Positions 1 to 13,636 of a stretch of DNA of 64,000 nucleotides are shown piece after piece. Position 1 is the stretch's first letter. Each line of letters opens with the position of its first letter. This stretch comes from Benincasa hispida (Eukaryota; Streptophyta; Magnoliopsida; Cucurbitales; Cucurbitaceae). The stretch spans positions 19,783,666 through 19,847,665 of the forward strand of contig NC_052357.1 in the NCBI RefSeq assembly GCF_009727055.1. Reading direction: 5' to 3'. A program made the position numbers and the translations under genes. The notes under the pieces were generated by a model. That model made no database searches. It was not told where the DNA came from and saw nothing but the letters and a program-made list of their open reading frames with translations.

Positions 1-1678
1 CATTTAACTTTTAACTAAAAAAAAATGTGACAACTTTACCCCATCTTTCGCTTAAAAATTTGTTAAAAGAAATGTTCTCATATGCTTTCAATGAAAGTTA
101 TATATATATATATATATATACAAAAAAAAAAAAAAAAAATCAAAATCTTGTGATAAAAATAGTTTAAAATCAACTTTGAATATATTTTAAAAGCTATTTT
201 AAATGGTGATAAAAAATATCATTTTTTAAATATTTTATTTTTAAAACTAAACACTTGAATAGTTATTTCAAACACCCACTTAATTAGTAAATAAATTTGT
301 GAAAAATGATGGTTATTGTAATATTTGACTAAACCTACGGTCGAATGTATTGAAATTGAAAGCTCATAATGATAACTAATATAATGTTTGAAATTTAGGA
401 GTAACAATAAACCTTTCTTCATTATTTTCTCTTTCTTTAACTAATGTAATTTAACAACAAACAACAAGTAGTCCCATTTTTGAAGAAATATTAAAATTAT
501 ATCGTGTATATATATTTTTACATAATGGACATACACCTAATTCTTAAAATTGTTATATTATAAGCATAGTCCAATCATTTTTAATGTACGATGTGGATGA
601 ATGGACGTTGTAATTTATTTTACTTGAATAGATATTTGCTATTGTACATTTTTAATTTGTGTAGACAAATCATTATAAGCGTTTGAAATGAGGAATGGAG
701 TTGTTTAATCTCAACAATTTATTTAGTTGTGGGCCTATTAAGAGTTAATGAGTCATTAACATTGATGCTAATAATTTATGAAGTGCATTATGAGTTAACT
801 CTTTGAACCAAATCAGGTGTGTAATCTGTAATTTCACCCCACTCACTTAACTCCCACCTCCAAACACGCCCATAAATGTTTTTCCTCATTTTACATTGAT
901 AATCAAAGTTTACACTGGGAAAGTCCTTGGTAACATTTGATCCAAGGTACACGTCGCTCAATCATACATCTCATTTGCTCTACTTTGAGTCGAGTTGATT
1001 TACTATTAATGTGTTTAGGATACAAAATGATAATAATAATAAGATGTCGATCCTAACAAAGTTTAGAGAATGATGATTTAATTACCATAGCAAAAAGTTG
1101 ATGACTTTATCTCCCACCGTCACAGTTGTCAAACTTGAAAAAAACAACAAATAATAGAGTACTCAGAGATAAATTGTTAAAGTGATGATGACCATCTACT
1201 AAAGATTTGTTATCCTACAATTTTTATTGACAACCAAATGCAATAGGGTCAAACAATTATTCAATGAAAACAATTCATAGGTGTGCAAGCTAACCTAAAC
1301 ACTAATAAATACGAAAAGTAAAATAAAAATAATCCAAAACAACAATGAAAGCATGTGCATCATTATATAAAAACAAGTCGAGATCAATTATTTTTTATTG
1401 CTAACTTTTCGAATGACAAAACAATATTAGAGAACATGCAAATGATAGAAATCAAACTTTTTCTAATCGTCTTCGATACACTTTAATAACCAATTAAAGT
1501 TTTAAGTAATAGACGGAGATTTACATCATTACCTAACTCGGTTGGTGGATAAGACAACAAATTAACATCAACAATAAAAACAAGCCAATTTATACGTAAT
1601 TCAATTAGTTTCAATATATAACCTTAATAGAATATAGATTTGAAAACAAAAATAAAAACAATTCTACCACTTGTGTAA
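1..1678. other. AT-rich intergenic DNA, no gene seen
   Basis: No open frame resembling a known protein was found on either strand. A short (TA)n run at about 102-120 is followed directly by an A-run to about 139, the usual kind of plant simple repeat. The only small ORF here, about 219-422 on minus, is a low-complexity Phe/Lys/Ile frame from AT-rich sequence and is not called. Confidence 0.7.
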
Positions 1679-1688
1679 ATTCATATAT

Positions 1689-2279
1689 GTAGATGCTCAA
1701 TTTCCCCACGGGGACGAGGATTCCCCGTGGAGAATGAAGGAAAAAAAATTTCCCATGAGCTAAACGGGGACGGGGACAGGGAATGCATTCCCCGGCCCCG
1801 ACCCCACCCCGTTTCTCGTCCCCGCCTCGATTAGCTTTTACTTATTTTTTAATATAGTTATTTAATGTTATGTTGTTATTATTATTATATAATTATTACA
1901 TTTAAATTTCAAATTTGAGTATTTATTGGGAGACATAATGAATGTGTTTAGATTGAATGTTTAAATATAAATTATATACGTGAATAATTTGATTTATATT
2001 TATTTATTTCTACTAAAAAAATTAATTAGCTTTTTTAGGCCAAAATTTGAGTAATTTATCTTTAAATTCAAATTGTCATATAAAACTATTTATAATAAAC
2101 AATTTAATGATAAAGTTAATTATTTAATTAAATTTTGCTCACATTAGTTATTTAAATTAATTAGTTTTTTTACAAAAAAAAAAGTATCGGGAAATTTTCA
2201 CAGGATGTGGAATGCAATGGGGAGCGGGATGGGGAATGGCATCCCCGACCCCATTGCGCCCCGCTCCGTGGACATTTCT
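1689..2279. mobile_element. hAT-like MITE with G/C-rich ends
   Basis: A non-coding block of about 590 bp has G/C-rich ends around a very AT-rich core. The left end has runs such as CCCCACGGGGACGAGG near 1702, and the right end has GGGGAATGGCATCCCC near 2231. The block is bounded by the direct repeat ATTCATATAT at 1679-1688 and 2280-2289. The two outer ends are imperfect inverted repeats: the left has ATG..CCCCACGGGG, and the right reversed has AATGTCCACGGAGCGGGG. An 8-bp duplication with short imperfect TIRs and no coding capacity fits a hAT-type MITE. The repeat here reads as 10 bp, so part of it may be chance. The 3' end lies only about 150 bp upstream of the RPL22 telo-box. Confidence 0.6.
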
Positions 2280-2427
2280 ATTCATATATATCTGGATGTA
2301 TTAGTTATACAATTTAAAATTAAAATGGGTCATTGAAAAAAGAGGATACTTTAACAAATTCGAAATTAAATGGGTCATTTCTGCTTAAAGAAAGCATATA
2401 TCCTTCGTGCTTTGAAACATCAACTCA

Positions 2428-2436
2428 AAACCCTAA
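2428..2436 (+). promoter_or_regulatory. telo-box in the RPL22 promoter or leader
   Basis: AAACCCTAA lies 70 bp upstream of the RPL22 ATG. Telo-boxes of this form are known in many plant ribosomal-protein promoters and leaders, where they act with other elements to couple expression to cell growth. A role here is inferred from position only. Confidence 0.6.
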
Positions 2437-2505
2437 AATCAGCGCCGATTGTTCTATACATCTCTGCAGGAAGTTAGAGCAACAAGTTGCAGAGCGGAAG
2501 CAAAA

Positions 2506-3586
<1,081 letters not shown>

Positions 3587-6500
3587 GGTTAAAATCCTTA
3601 TATTTTGGAAGCATTGTTTTCAGTAGGATTAGTTGTAGCGGTCTTTCTCATATTAAACGTTGTTGAAATCATATTTCCATACCTGCTTGAAGTTTTCTAT
3701 ATAGAATATAGCAAGGTTTCTATGAGTTATGAGATGATGCAACTCTTGTTTATTTCTGAAGTTTTAATATCTATAAATTTTGCTCACGTAGCTCCTTTCT
3801 TTTGGTTGGTTTTGAAAATACTTTTCTTACTCTGAGAGTGTTGTTGTCGTCTTAGCAAAGTGATGATATTGTAATCTGTATTTGGTTGGATGAATTGATA
3901 TTGGCATATTCTTCTGTGGAAGTTGAAACTGTTTAGTAGTGTTTGGGGAAGAGCCAGTTTGCAACCCTAATAATTACTTCAATGAAGGTCATATCCTTAA
4001 TGAAACTTTTAGTAACCTTAATGAAGATCCCTTTTTTTAATTTTAAAAGAATTATTTCAGGTTCATCCGAGATAATTTGGTGGATGGACTCTGGTTAGTC
4101 TGTAGCAGACTCCTGTCTGTAGGCAGCTCTATACTATATCTATATTTGTCTCACTTTTGAATGATGAGACATTGTTTAGGTACTTTTGGAAGAAAATTGG
4201 CTAATTGTTGTTTTTTAGTAGTTATTTGGTCCCTATACTTTAAGATTGACAATAATCTAATCTTTTCAGTAAATTTTCTTGTCAACTTGCCAGTCTTTTT
4301 TCTTCACTAGGATTTTTTACTGCTTCGTCCACAATTTGTCTCAGACTAGGTTTGACATCTGATGACAAAGTTTTGAAGAGTTTTAACAAATTTCTTGCCC
4401 GACTTTTGTTTCCAAGTGAGTGAAATTGCGCCACCCTCGTCTCCGCAATGATCTTGCATACATCTGAGAGAATATCGAGATAAAATTCGATCGGAAAGGG
4501 GTTTAAGAACTAGGCAAGTGGAGAGGAAATTACTAACTCCTACCACAAGCAAGCAGAGTTTTTCCTCATTTCATCCTCACATTTTGAATCTAAAAAATTC
4601 GTAGTTCCAAAAAAGGGGATTTTCAGTTAAGTACAAATTTACAGAGAGGCTTTTGAGATTTGATCCGAATTTCTCGAAGAATTTGGGTCAAAACGCCAAT
4701 GCAGACTTTGCTCTCTTGGTTTGAAAAGAGTAGGTGGAAATGAGTTTTATTTTCACTCCGCCAACCAACTTTCCCATGCCGAATTACTCAAAATGCTGAC
4801 AAATTTCAAGACTTGAAGACTGGATCTTCTAATCCTCCATGATATATTATTTTTTCTGTTGGAACTCCACACACTGGAAAACTAATTTCATGAAAAGAAG
4901 TTGTCCAACTCTTCAAATCTTCACGGGAGTTTACTAGCCATTTCGTTTTGTTTTGTATTTAGATTTTATTTCTTAATCTGCATTTTTAATGATTGAATTC
5001 TTAACCAAATTCTAAAAATAAAAATTAAATTAAAAATTAAAAGCTAGTTTTTTAAATTTTCAAAATTTGGCTTGGTTTATTAATTCATTTGTAAAAACTA
5101 TATAACTAAGGAAAACATTTGGAAGTGGAAGTATTATTTATACGTTTAATTTTCAAAAAAAAAAAAAGAAATGATTACTAAAATAGGCCTTAATTAACAA
5201 AGAAAGGAGAGACAAGTTGATAACTTATAATAGGACTAAATTGTTACTAATCCTAAAATACATGAATCAAAACGTTAGTTTTAAAAATTTAGGGAAGAAA
5301 TGATTACTTTTACGTAAGTTAATTTAAAAAAATCGCTCTCTTTTGACCTCTTTTGATTATTGAGAGTGCTTTTATTTATTTATTTTAATTTATTTTTTGA
5401 AAGAGCTTTGTTTCAAAAGAAAATTGCATGAGTTTTAATATGTAATCTTTCTTTAAAAGTTGGCAAACACCATCCCTTAAAAAAAATCTTTTAACCATCC
5501 AAAAAATTTATACAGTTCTAGGTCTTTAAACCTTCATGTATTTCTTAAAAATTGTTCACTTGGATATAAATGGAAAAGGGTTAAAATCGTCTTTCAAAAC
5601 AAACATTAAAAAAAAAAAAAAAAACCTTATTCTAACCACTTTTTAAATTATTAGTGAAGGGGTCCACATCATAAAAATAACATTTTGTCTATTTTTATCT
5701 CTCTTTCAAATGTCTTCAAAGATGTCTTCAATTTCACCTTTACTTGACACAATTTTCATACCTATTTTTTAAACTTAAACTTTAGTGTTCTATTTTATTT
5801 GTCTCCATGTTTTTGGCAAAGTTTCTGCTCATATTTGTGATAGATTTGTTTTATTTTTAATTTGGAAAAAGAACTCCTTAGGATTTCCCATAATTGAAAA
5901 TTTTCCTATAAATTCAACTCCAGAAAATTTGTGAGAATTTTTCAACTCAAAACTAAGAATGGCAAATATTTTATTTATTTATTTTTATATAAAAACACTT
6001 ACACTGAGTTTAAATTTAATGAAAGTTGAAATTGGTTTAAGTTTTTTCTTTAAAAAAAAAAAACTCATTGAAAGAAACCTTACCAGAAATTTGGTCAATG
6101 TCTCCAAAGAGCTTGAATTTACCACATATTTTAAAAAATATATTCACCATCAAAATTTCCATTTTCCCTTAAATTAATTTGATTTTTTTACCCAATATCA
6201 ATTTAAATTCTATTTAGTCAGTTTAATTTTGTTAATTTCAATTTTAAATGTTCTAAGCTTAGAACCCTTGATTCTAAAACGATGGAATTGGCTAAAAATC
6301 CAAATTTTCTTATAATTAAACTTATTTGTTTTTTTATTTACATTTCTTAAATATGAGTAGAAAAAGATCTAATTGAAAAAACCAACCTATAAAATTTCAA
6401 GTTTTTTTAGTCAATTCCTTTTTCTAATACGCCTTAAATATGTTCATTTACAATTCTTAATTTTGAGTAGAAGAAAAACTCTCAACAATTCTTTTAATTT

Positions 6501-6642
6501 AAAAATAATAACAAATCTTGCCACAGTCACAAGCCAATACAATTCAACTCAGTTAACTAATAGAAACTGAATAATGGCATATCGTATTTAGCCTCAATTG
6601 ACTTACATCACATAAAATAAGAAATTTTACAAACTAAATTTG
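3587..6642. other. RPL22 3' flank and intergenic DNA
   Basis: The first few hundred bases are likely RPL22 3' UTR. The rest is AT-rich with A- and T-runs. A patch of more even composition at about 4300-4930 is unlike its surroundings, but I recognise no protein or repeat family in it. The small ORFs at 3605-3835, 4346-4552, 5959-6177 and 6373-6570 show no family resemblance and are not called. Confidence 0.6.
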
Positions 6643-6838
6643 GAGGGGCGCGCCAGGCCCAAGCAATAGTGCAACGCATGGGCGACGCTCGAAGGGCCCA
6701 ATAGCAAGCTATTGTGGTGGACCTTCACCCTTGAAAAATAAATTTAATATCATGTGGGCCGATGGCCCACGTATCAGATATTAAACTGATAAGAACAGAT
6801 ACTACACTTGATCTTAGCCAAAAGGCCGAGAAAGGTAT
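6643..6838 (-). ncRNA. U2: U2 spliceosomal snRNA
   Basis: Read on minus from 6838, the RNA begins AUACCUUUCUCGGCCUUUUG, the invariant plant U2 5' end. Stem-loop I and the branch-site recognition segment GUGUAGUAUCUGUUC follow, then the stem-loop II region, an Sm-type site within AAUUUAUUUUUC, and the 3' stem-loops with CCACCACAAUAGCUUGCUAUUGG and GCCCAUGCGUUGCAC. U2 base-pairs with the intron branch site in the spliceosome, and GUAGUA is intact here. Length is near the 196 nt usual in plants. The 3' end is placed by that length and may be off by about 5 nt. A sequence loosely like a plant 3' box (CAAATTTAGTTTGTAA) follows. The promoter elements are correctly spaced, so this copy is probably functional. 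Confidence 0.95.
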
Positions 6839-6863
6839 GCTTTTCAAAGCCTTACACCACCGA

Positions 6864-6914
6864 TTTTATACTCACCTTCTCTCTCCACCTTCCTCAAAAT
6901 AATCGATGTGGGAC
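6864..6914 (-). promoter_or_regulatory. U2 snRNA promoter: USE and TATA
   Basis: On minus, the upstream sequence element GTCCCACATCG is at 6914-6904 and a TATA box (TATAAAAT) at 6870-6863. They are separated by about 33 bp, the four-helical-turn spacing of RNA polymerase II class plant snRNA genes. The TATA box lies about 28 bp upstream of the U2 5' end. Confidence 0.88.
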
Positions 6915-7269
6915 AAATCCCTGAGGTTTCTATAAATCAGCCATAGTATTTTATGTAAAGTTTACATATGGATGCATTCAAATTTATGTAATGTGCTTTA
7001 ATAATTTGATAGGATTTCAAAGCTTGTCTAAGGAAAAAAAAAAAAAATGAAAATAATCATGGTGAAAATATGATTCAGAATAGATTAGAGAAATTTGTAA
7101 GGTAACTCTAAATTTAATGTGTGGTTCAAGAAGATAAGTTTATTATTTCGGTTTATTATGGTTTTTAAATTAAAAGATTCAGTCAAACTAAAAGAATCAA
7201 CTTTCTAAATGACAATTCATTATCTTATTGAAAAATCAAACAAAATCACTAGATGAATTTGGTTTGAGA
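6915..7269. other. intergenic, nothing recognised
   Basis: AT-rich sequence between the U2 promoter and the LINE remnant. The LINE 5' boundary is set by where recognisable reverse-transcriptase coding begins, so some 5' junction sequence may fall here. Confidence 0.5.
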
Positions 7270-8522
7270 TTTTTTTTTTCTTTAGATGATAACCTTGTTT
7301 TCATTAAGGCTACAATCCTTGCATCTCAAGAGATCGCTCGTATCCTAGATGTTCATAAGAAAGCCTCAGGGCAGGTTATCAACTACGATAAGTCAGCTAT
7401 TGCCTTTGACTCTCATATTCTTGCTGCCAAGAAGACTGCTATTTTCAATTAGCTCAAATCAAAATGGTCCATAACCATAAAAAGTATTCAGGTGTCCCCT
7501 TGTCATTATCTAAGAATAAGCATGTATCATTGTCTTATATTAAAAATAAAGTGCATAAAGGTCTGCTGGGGTGGAATGGCCATCTGTTCTCAAAAGCTAG
7601 CAAATAAGTGTTCATAAAAGGGGTGGCCCAAGCTATTCTACCATACATTATGTATTGATTTAAACTGTCTTTGGGAGGTTTATAATGAGCTAAATCAAAT
7701 TATGGAAAATTTTTAGTGGAATGGTTCTGATAAAGGTAACAAAACTCATTGGGTTAGTTGGAAACACATGACCTATCCTAAGGAGAAAGGTGGATTGGGT
7801 TTCCATGACATCCACCTAATCAATCAAACATTGCTGGCAAAACATCTGGCGTATCATGGAAAGAGAACAATCCCTTGTGGCTCGGACGTTAAAGGTTAAG
7901 TACTTTCCAAATTCTTCTTTTCTCCTTGTAGGACTAGGTAATCGTCCCTCCTATACTTGGCGCATCATATTATAGGGGCAGGAGCTGACTCTTAAAGGAG
8001 GGCATTGGAGAATTGGGGACGATGAATTGATCAATGGGTTCCTAAATAATCAATTTTCAAGCTTTTATCTTTGCGTGGGCCCCTATCTGTGTCTTTGGTG
8101 GATGATCTTATTTGTAATGGGCAATGGAATTATGAACTGATTTATGAGTTATTATGTTTGAATGATGTTGTAATCATAAAAAACATACCCCTTTGCTTTT
8201 TACCTTGCACGAATAAATTCTTTTGGCACTACGATGAAAAAAGATTTTACTTTGTAAAGAGTAGGTACAAATTGGTTTTAGCCTTAACAGTGGGTGCATC
8301 GTCTTCATTAACTTGTGATATGGAGAAATTCTAGAAATCGTTGGGCTCTCTCTATCCCTCATAAAACAAAAATTATTATATGGCGTGCGTGTCTAAACTT
8401 TCTTCCGACATGCAACTCTTTAGCTTATTGTACAACTATCACTAGTGGAGGGTGTCTTTTATGTCATAAGGCTTTTGAATCAAGCATTCATGCTTTTTGG
8501 GAGTGTAAACGAATGAAACATA
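7270..8522 (+). pseudogene. LINE reverse transcriptase C-terminus and zf-RVT
   Basis: The first frame (to about 7451) reads DDNLVFIKATILASQEIARI and then KKASGQVINYDKSAI, matching the RT segment after the catalytic motif in plant L1 elements. At about 7740-7850 another frame gives THWVSWKHM..PKEKGGLGFHDIHL. At 8315-8515 the zf-RVT domain is readable: WALSIPHKTKIIIWRA, then the cysteine/histidine set C-LLCHKAFESSIHAFWEC. Several stops and frame changes lie between, so no functional protein is possible. The reading stops at 8522, where a solo LTR begins. Confidence 0.85.
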
Positions 8523-10526
8523 TGAAGGAATATACAAGCACGCAACAGAAGCAAACAAAATCAATAAGCACTCTAATTACATTTAATTTGAGTTCTAAAA
8601 GCATACTTTCACAAGAGGGTTTGAAATAGAACTTACCTTAAATGAAATCTTCCAATTCCAAGCTGCTATTCACTTCAAACCAATCTCCAAATCGGTAGTA
8701 AACCACCAAGAGACCTTCTCTACTATTCTCAGTCTTGAACTTGAGTGGTGGAACTCAAATTTGAGTGAATTTGATAAGTGTTTTTGTGAGTTTGAAGAGA
8801 AAGAAGAAGATGAACCAGAAAGCTTTTCCCAGCCTTCAATTCTCAGTCTATCACCTTCCTCTCAACAAATTGAAGGTGTTTTATACTTCAGCAGCATGTA
8901 AGCAATCTCTGAAATTTCAATGCCAGCAACCCCTTCAACAATTGAGGTGGAAATTTGGTATGATTGTGCATGAAAAATACCTCATGCTTGGAGGTGAAAG
9001 TGGGAAAACCCCACTTTGTTATTTTTCCATTTTTCAAATTCAAATTTTAATTGGTTTCAAAAATCAACCAAAATTTAATTTATTAATTCATAATTAATTA
9101 AATTTAAATTATCAAAATTCAATTTCTCAAATTAAATTGAAATCGAAAAAATCAATTAAACATATTTAATTAATTAAAGAATAATTTATATCAAATATTA
9201 AATTAATCACACACCTAATTTTAAACATGAATCCTATTCATGTAATTAATATCTAAATAAATATTTAAATATTATGAACTCTCTAATTTTGTCTAATTTC
9301 AACAAATTAAACGTTAATTATATCGAATATAATTAAGCAAACCCTAATTTGATTTTGAACTAATTCAAACTCAAAACCCTAATTTCAAATTGAAATTCAA
9401 TTTGAACAATTCAAATTGATTTCATTCCAAATTCACTCAACTTAATAATTCAAGGTGTATGTTTTACGAGCTAGTAGAGGGACTTTATAGACCTACAAAT
9501 CATGAGCTCCAACGATTAAGATTAATTGGCTAAACTCTTTAGACCAAATTAATCAATATTCGTTAATTATCGAGTCACACTACTATAGCTCGATAGTTAT
9601 ACTCTCCTCACTATAGATATATTTGTGTCCACACAATATAATCATAACTAGTAAGTCGACCCTTCACAGGTTGTTCGTAATACCGACTGGGTCAATGTGT
9701 TGTTTTATTCTCGACATTATAACTTGTTCCTTAAGTTCCAACTGCTCCTCTAACGAACAATTGATTTATGATCCAATCACTAAACCAAATCCTTCTCGAG
9801 CCAGTGAGAGGGTTAGGCCCCTTATTCAAGATATGGATTCAGTATTTAAGAGAATAACCTTTCTCCTATCCCTAAATTGGGTAGGCGTGAATTTCGGCTT
9901 CCACCCTAATTCCCCATCTATCTACCCAGTTTTATCCCTGAAATGGAAGGCTTATTGAGTCGGCGCTGTTAAGCCAACCCTCACCTATGCAAATCTAAGG
10001 ATAATCCCGAATAAACAGGAGTTCATAGTTAACTCAGGATTAAGATCGAGCTACCTAGATCATCTACGCGAAATAGTTAGTCTTAAATAGTAAATAGCAT
10101 TATAAAGTAAGAGTGACTTATTTTTTGGTCTAGTCTTATGCAAACTCATTGCATAAGATGACCTCACTCTTCATGTCAATACATGAACGAATCTGGATCA
10201 TTTCGTTTGTAATATCTTTACAACAACTTGTAACAGATACAGAGTAGGACACATCCAATAGTGTTACCAGAATAAGGTACTCAACCTTAATCATGTACTA
10301 TAGACCGTTTTGACTATTTACTCGAACTTGATCCATCTTTATGTCTCTACATAAAGTTCACGTATTTATATAAGGGCCATGGATCTTAGTTTATTGGATT
10401 TAGACTTTATAAATGCAATTAATAGATTCAATACTTTATTGAAGAAATGTTGAATAACATCTTTTATTGATAATAGAATATGTTTAACATCTACAAACTG
10501 CGAGTTTTAGAACATAAAACCCAACA
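8523..10526 (-). mobile_element. solo LTR, 2.0 kb, TGTTGGG..TTCA family
   Basis: Termini on plus are TGAAGGAA and CCCAACA, so on minus the element starts TGTTGGG and ends TTCCTTCA. The target-site duplication ACATA is perfect (8518-8522 and 10527-10531). There is no internal coding region, and the length (2004 bp) matches the other 2-kb LTRs in this window, so this is a solo LTR left by recombination between two LTRs. A related copy, truncated and interrupted, is at 58984-62875. Small ORFs inside it (for example 8765-9097 and 9623-9958) are chance frames. Confidence 0.88.
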
Positions 10527-10531
10527 ACATA

Positions 10532-10928
10532 TTTGGGCCCATTGGTCTCTTTGTCTTCCTCTTACTGATATTCTTTAACCGGATGTTGTTTTTCTCTTTT
10601 GTAGGGCCTATGAGTTGTTGAGCCTGTTGGATATTTGCCTTTTCATCCTCATTACCTTATTTATTTGGCACATGCACAATCTACTGGTGTTCGATGACCA
10701 TATCTTTCCTCAGTTCGTTCTTATTCAATGGGCAGTGTCCTTGTTGGAAGATTTTGATAGACATCCATGTCTAAATATTGCATGGAGGGCTCAGGCTCCT
10801 ATGATCACTACAGAGGAATCCCTTGGTTAACCCCTCCGTTTGGCTCATTCAAGATGAATTCCAATGCGTCTATCTAAATGGGAATGTGGATATTGGCAGC
10901 ATTGTTTGTGATAAAAATGGTGAAGTCA
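10532..10928 (+). pseudogene. LINE middle piece, start of RNase H region
   Basis: Coding resumes directly after the ACATA repeat with IWAHWSLCLPLTDIL, then SLLEDFDRHP, and near 10830-10928 the start of the RNase H-like domain (NPSVWLIQDEF, VYLNGNVDIGSIVCDKNGEV). Frames shift and there are stops. The piece ends where the second solo LTR begins; the codons for GEV are followed on the far side by continuing RNase H sequence. Confidence 0.75.
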
Positions 10929-13631
10929 TATCACACCCCTTCCCAAATTACTTTCTTAATCCGAGAAGAGATGTAAAGAAACAATTGTCAGCCCTCTTAT
11001 GACAACTACTGCCCAACATACTCCTGTAATCCTTCCTGAACACTTGTTAATCTGATATACAGTTTATATCTTATACTCAATATATGCATAACTTCCACAC
11101 TAACTTATTAACTCAGGTGCTACCATGTAGAGAATTTCCATAACAATATTAAACGTTTATATTTACAACTTTTAATTCAAAATCCTACCATGAACCTATG
11201 ATATGTATAGACAAACTCAAAATTAAACAGACACGATGAACCACCTAAGCTTCAACTTCCTAAAGAATCCTAAATAGTGACTTACTGGTAGATCTACTCG
11301 GCTTCGGGAAGTTGACCACTACCTGAGGAGGAAAACATTTAAAAACGCGATTAAAATATTCAGTGAGTGACTATTTAGGATATCATACTTTCGTTCATAA
11401 ATAACATAAACATGTTTTCATAAACATTTACATGTTCAAAATCAGGGTGTAGAAAATATAACTAAAAAACATAAAATCAAATCAAATAAAAATCTTGAAA
11501 TAAAGTTTATTCGTATCATACTGTAAAATGCCACTACTCTACTGTCTGAACATGGGGGAGAGCCTCTTTGTTCAATCCCTACTATGCTAGCCCAGTTCGG
11601 AGTGAGAGCCCTTTTGCTCAATCATCTCCTAGCCTAAGTTGAGAGAGAGCCCTTTTGCTTGGTCCCATCAACTTCAATAATATAAGTCATACGTGCACAT
11701 AGAGCTGGATTGAGTCCTGACCACCTTACCATACCTTCGGTGTCAAGGATCCCTAATATAACTGAAATCTAGATACCTTACCATATTTTCGGTACCTACA
11801 TTGGAGGATGATTCATATAAGGCGCAAACATTGAAAATATTTAATGAACATAAAACATAATACTCATTTGAGCTGATTATACTTCATAAATTGTATATCA
11901 TCGCATAGTGTGGCTTGTAACATCAAGTATGCTTACAAAACATGGGCATAGGCTTATAGAAAACACATGTTGAACTCATAAATAACTTCATCATTAAAAA
12001 ACATGGATCATGCGATCAATACTCATTTTAAGGCATGCGTTGAGAAAATCATGATATAAAACTTCCTATGAACTACCTATGCATTGAATTTCATTCATAA
12101 AAACTAGCATAGGAAAACATTGTAAAAACTTGTCACTCACTGTCTTAAACTACTTATCCAAGGGGTCTGTAAGTTTCTCCTACTTGCGTTTGTCCTGTAA
12201 TAAGAAGAGATCCCTTGGTTAATACCATTAGTTCCCTTTTGAGATTAACATAGTACTTAACTTATCATTATCGCATACACAAATCTTATCACATCATGAC
12301 TGAGTTCACCGCATCACTTATACTTAGCCATTTTACCTCTCTCTTGGCTAAAGACTGGCTACCCTTTTTATTGGGTGCTTAATGGACACGAGGACACACT
12401 TCTTTGTCTATACATCGATCAACCTCCACATCCTTACTTCACGCCTATGCGTGTTATTGCATATCTTGGCAAGTCAGATACTTTCTTGCTCTTCCTATGC
12501 AGCTGCTTACTTATTCATCCATAACATCATTTCAAATTCCCAATCTTTTAAACCTTATAATTCTAATTCCAGCCATCAATTAACTAAATTTCTTCCAAAA
12601 CTTCTTAACATGCTTACTTAGAATCTGAGCATTAAATCCTCTGGATTTGGCTAGAAAACTTCAAGTTCCTTCAAGTTTGTTCAACAATCCCTTAGCACTA
12701 AAGCTTCATAAGTACTCACACTTCTTCTTAGGTGTAAACAAAATTTGGCAAAACTAATTTCTTCTTTGCAAACCATGTTTATACTTGAGCTTGCATGTGA
12801 GATAATCTTAACTAATCACCACCTGGCATGCTAATCCTTAACTTAGAATCTCTAAGGTTGCCACTTAGCCTACTAATTGGTGATCAAGCCGAATGCTTAA
12901 CTTAATTTTCATCGCATAGAACTTGCGATCACTTGTGCCCCATCATTGATTATAGCATCGCCTCGTCTTAGGTGTTCTTAGCACACCTTATGTAGTTAAT
13001 CTTTACTTCCTCAACACACCTCTTCATATCAACTGAGTGGTCCATCGTCGCATCTGTCCACGACCTATGATTCTCTTGCGACCATCCAAGCATTCTGCCT
13101 TAGCCTTTGGAGTGCTTGTCTAGGCAACTTAGCTATTTGCATACCGCCTATACTAGCCTTCTCCACCTTAGGTGAAGTTGGTCGCATACTTCTCTCACTA
13201 GCCTCAGCTAAACATCAAACTCGACAACTAACTTAACTTCATTCATGACTTTCCACATACTTCATGGGTTATTTGGCATAGTTTTCCTTCCTTAAATACT
13301 TCGTCGCATAGCGTTTTGGAAGGGTTGGCCACATACATTGACATGACTTTGTCGCATGGACCTTTCATTTTCCTTCTAAGTGTGAACCACTTTACAATCC
13401 ACCCAAGAGCTCACACTTCATACTTAGAATATTATCTACCTTCAAAATGTCCGAGGGACATCCTTTAACACTTAGAAATTTTCTTCTCCCTCAACATTAC
13501 ATACATGCTTTTACACATCATATTATTACAAACATTACAATTATCATAAACATAGACTTACAATGACATTAAATACACAATTAAGAGGACCTAAGCATAA
13601 TTAACTAGTAAATTGAGTTTATGAGTTTACA
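10929..13631 (-). mobile_element. solo LTR, 2.7 kb, same family as 30322-33114
   Basis: Perfect 5-bp duplication AGTCA (10924-10928 and 13632-13636). On minus the element runs from TGTAAACTC to GGGGTGTGATA; the expected terminal CA has become TA. Its inner sequence matches the solo LTR at 30322-33114 in reverse, for example the stretch around 11290-11390 with AGTCACTCACTGA and AGGTAGTGGTCA..TTCCCGAAG. No gag or pol is present. I judge it a Ty3/gypsy-type LTR by its TGT..ACA ends and length, but without an internal region the superfamily is inferred. Confidence 0.8.
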
Positions 13632-13636
13632 AGTCA

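Noticed and set aside
3605..3835. A 76-residue hydrophobic plus ORF right after RPL22
   Set aside because: It lies in the expected 3' UTR, is AT-driven Phe/Leu/Val sequence, and has no family match that I recognise.
4300..4930. A patch of more even base composition that might be an old gene fragment
   Set aside because: No frame on either strand gives a recognisable domain, and repeat identity could not be established by reading alone.
6373..6570. A small plus ORF upstream of the U2 gene
   Set aside because: It is low-complexity AT-rich sequence with no promoter or domain evidence.
12382..12621. A 79-residue plus ORF
   Set aside because: It is within the minus-oriented solo LTR at 10929-13631, and no family is recognisable.
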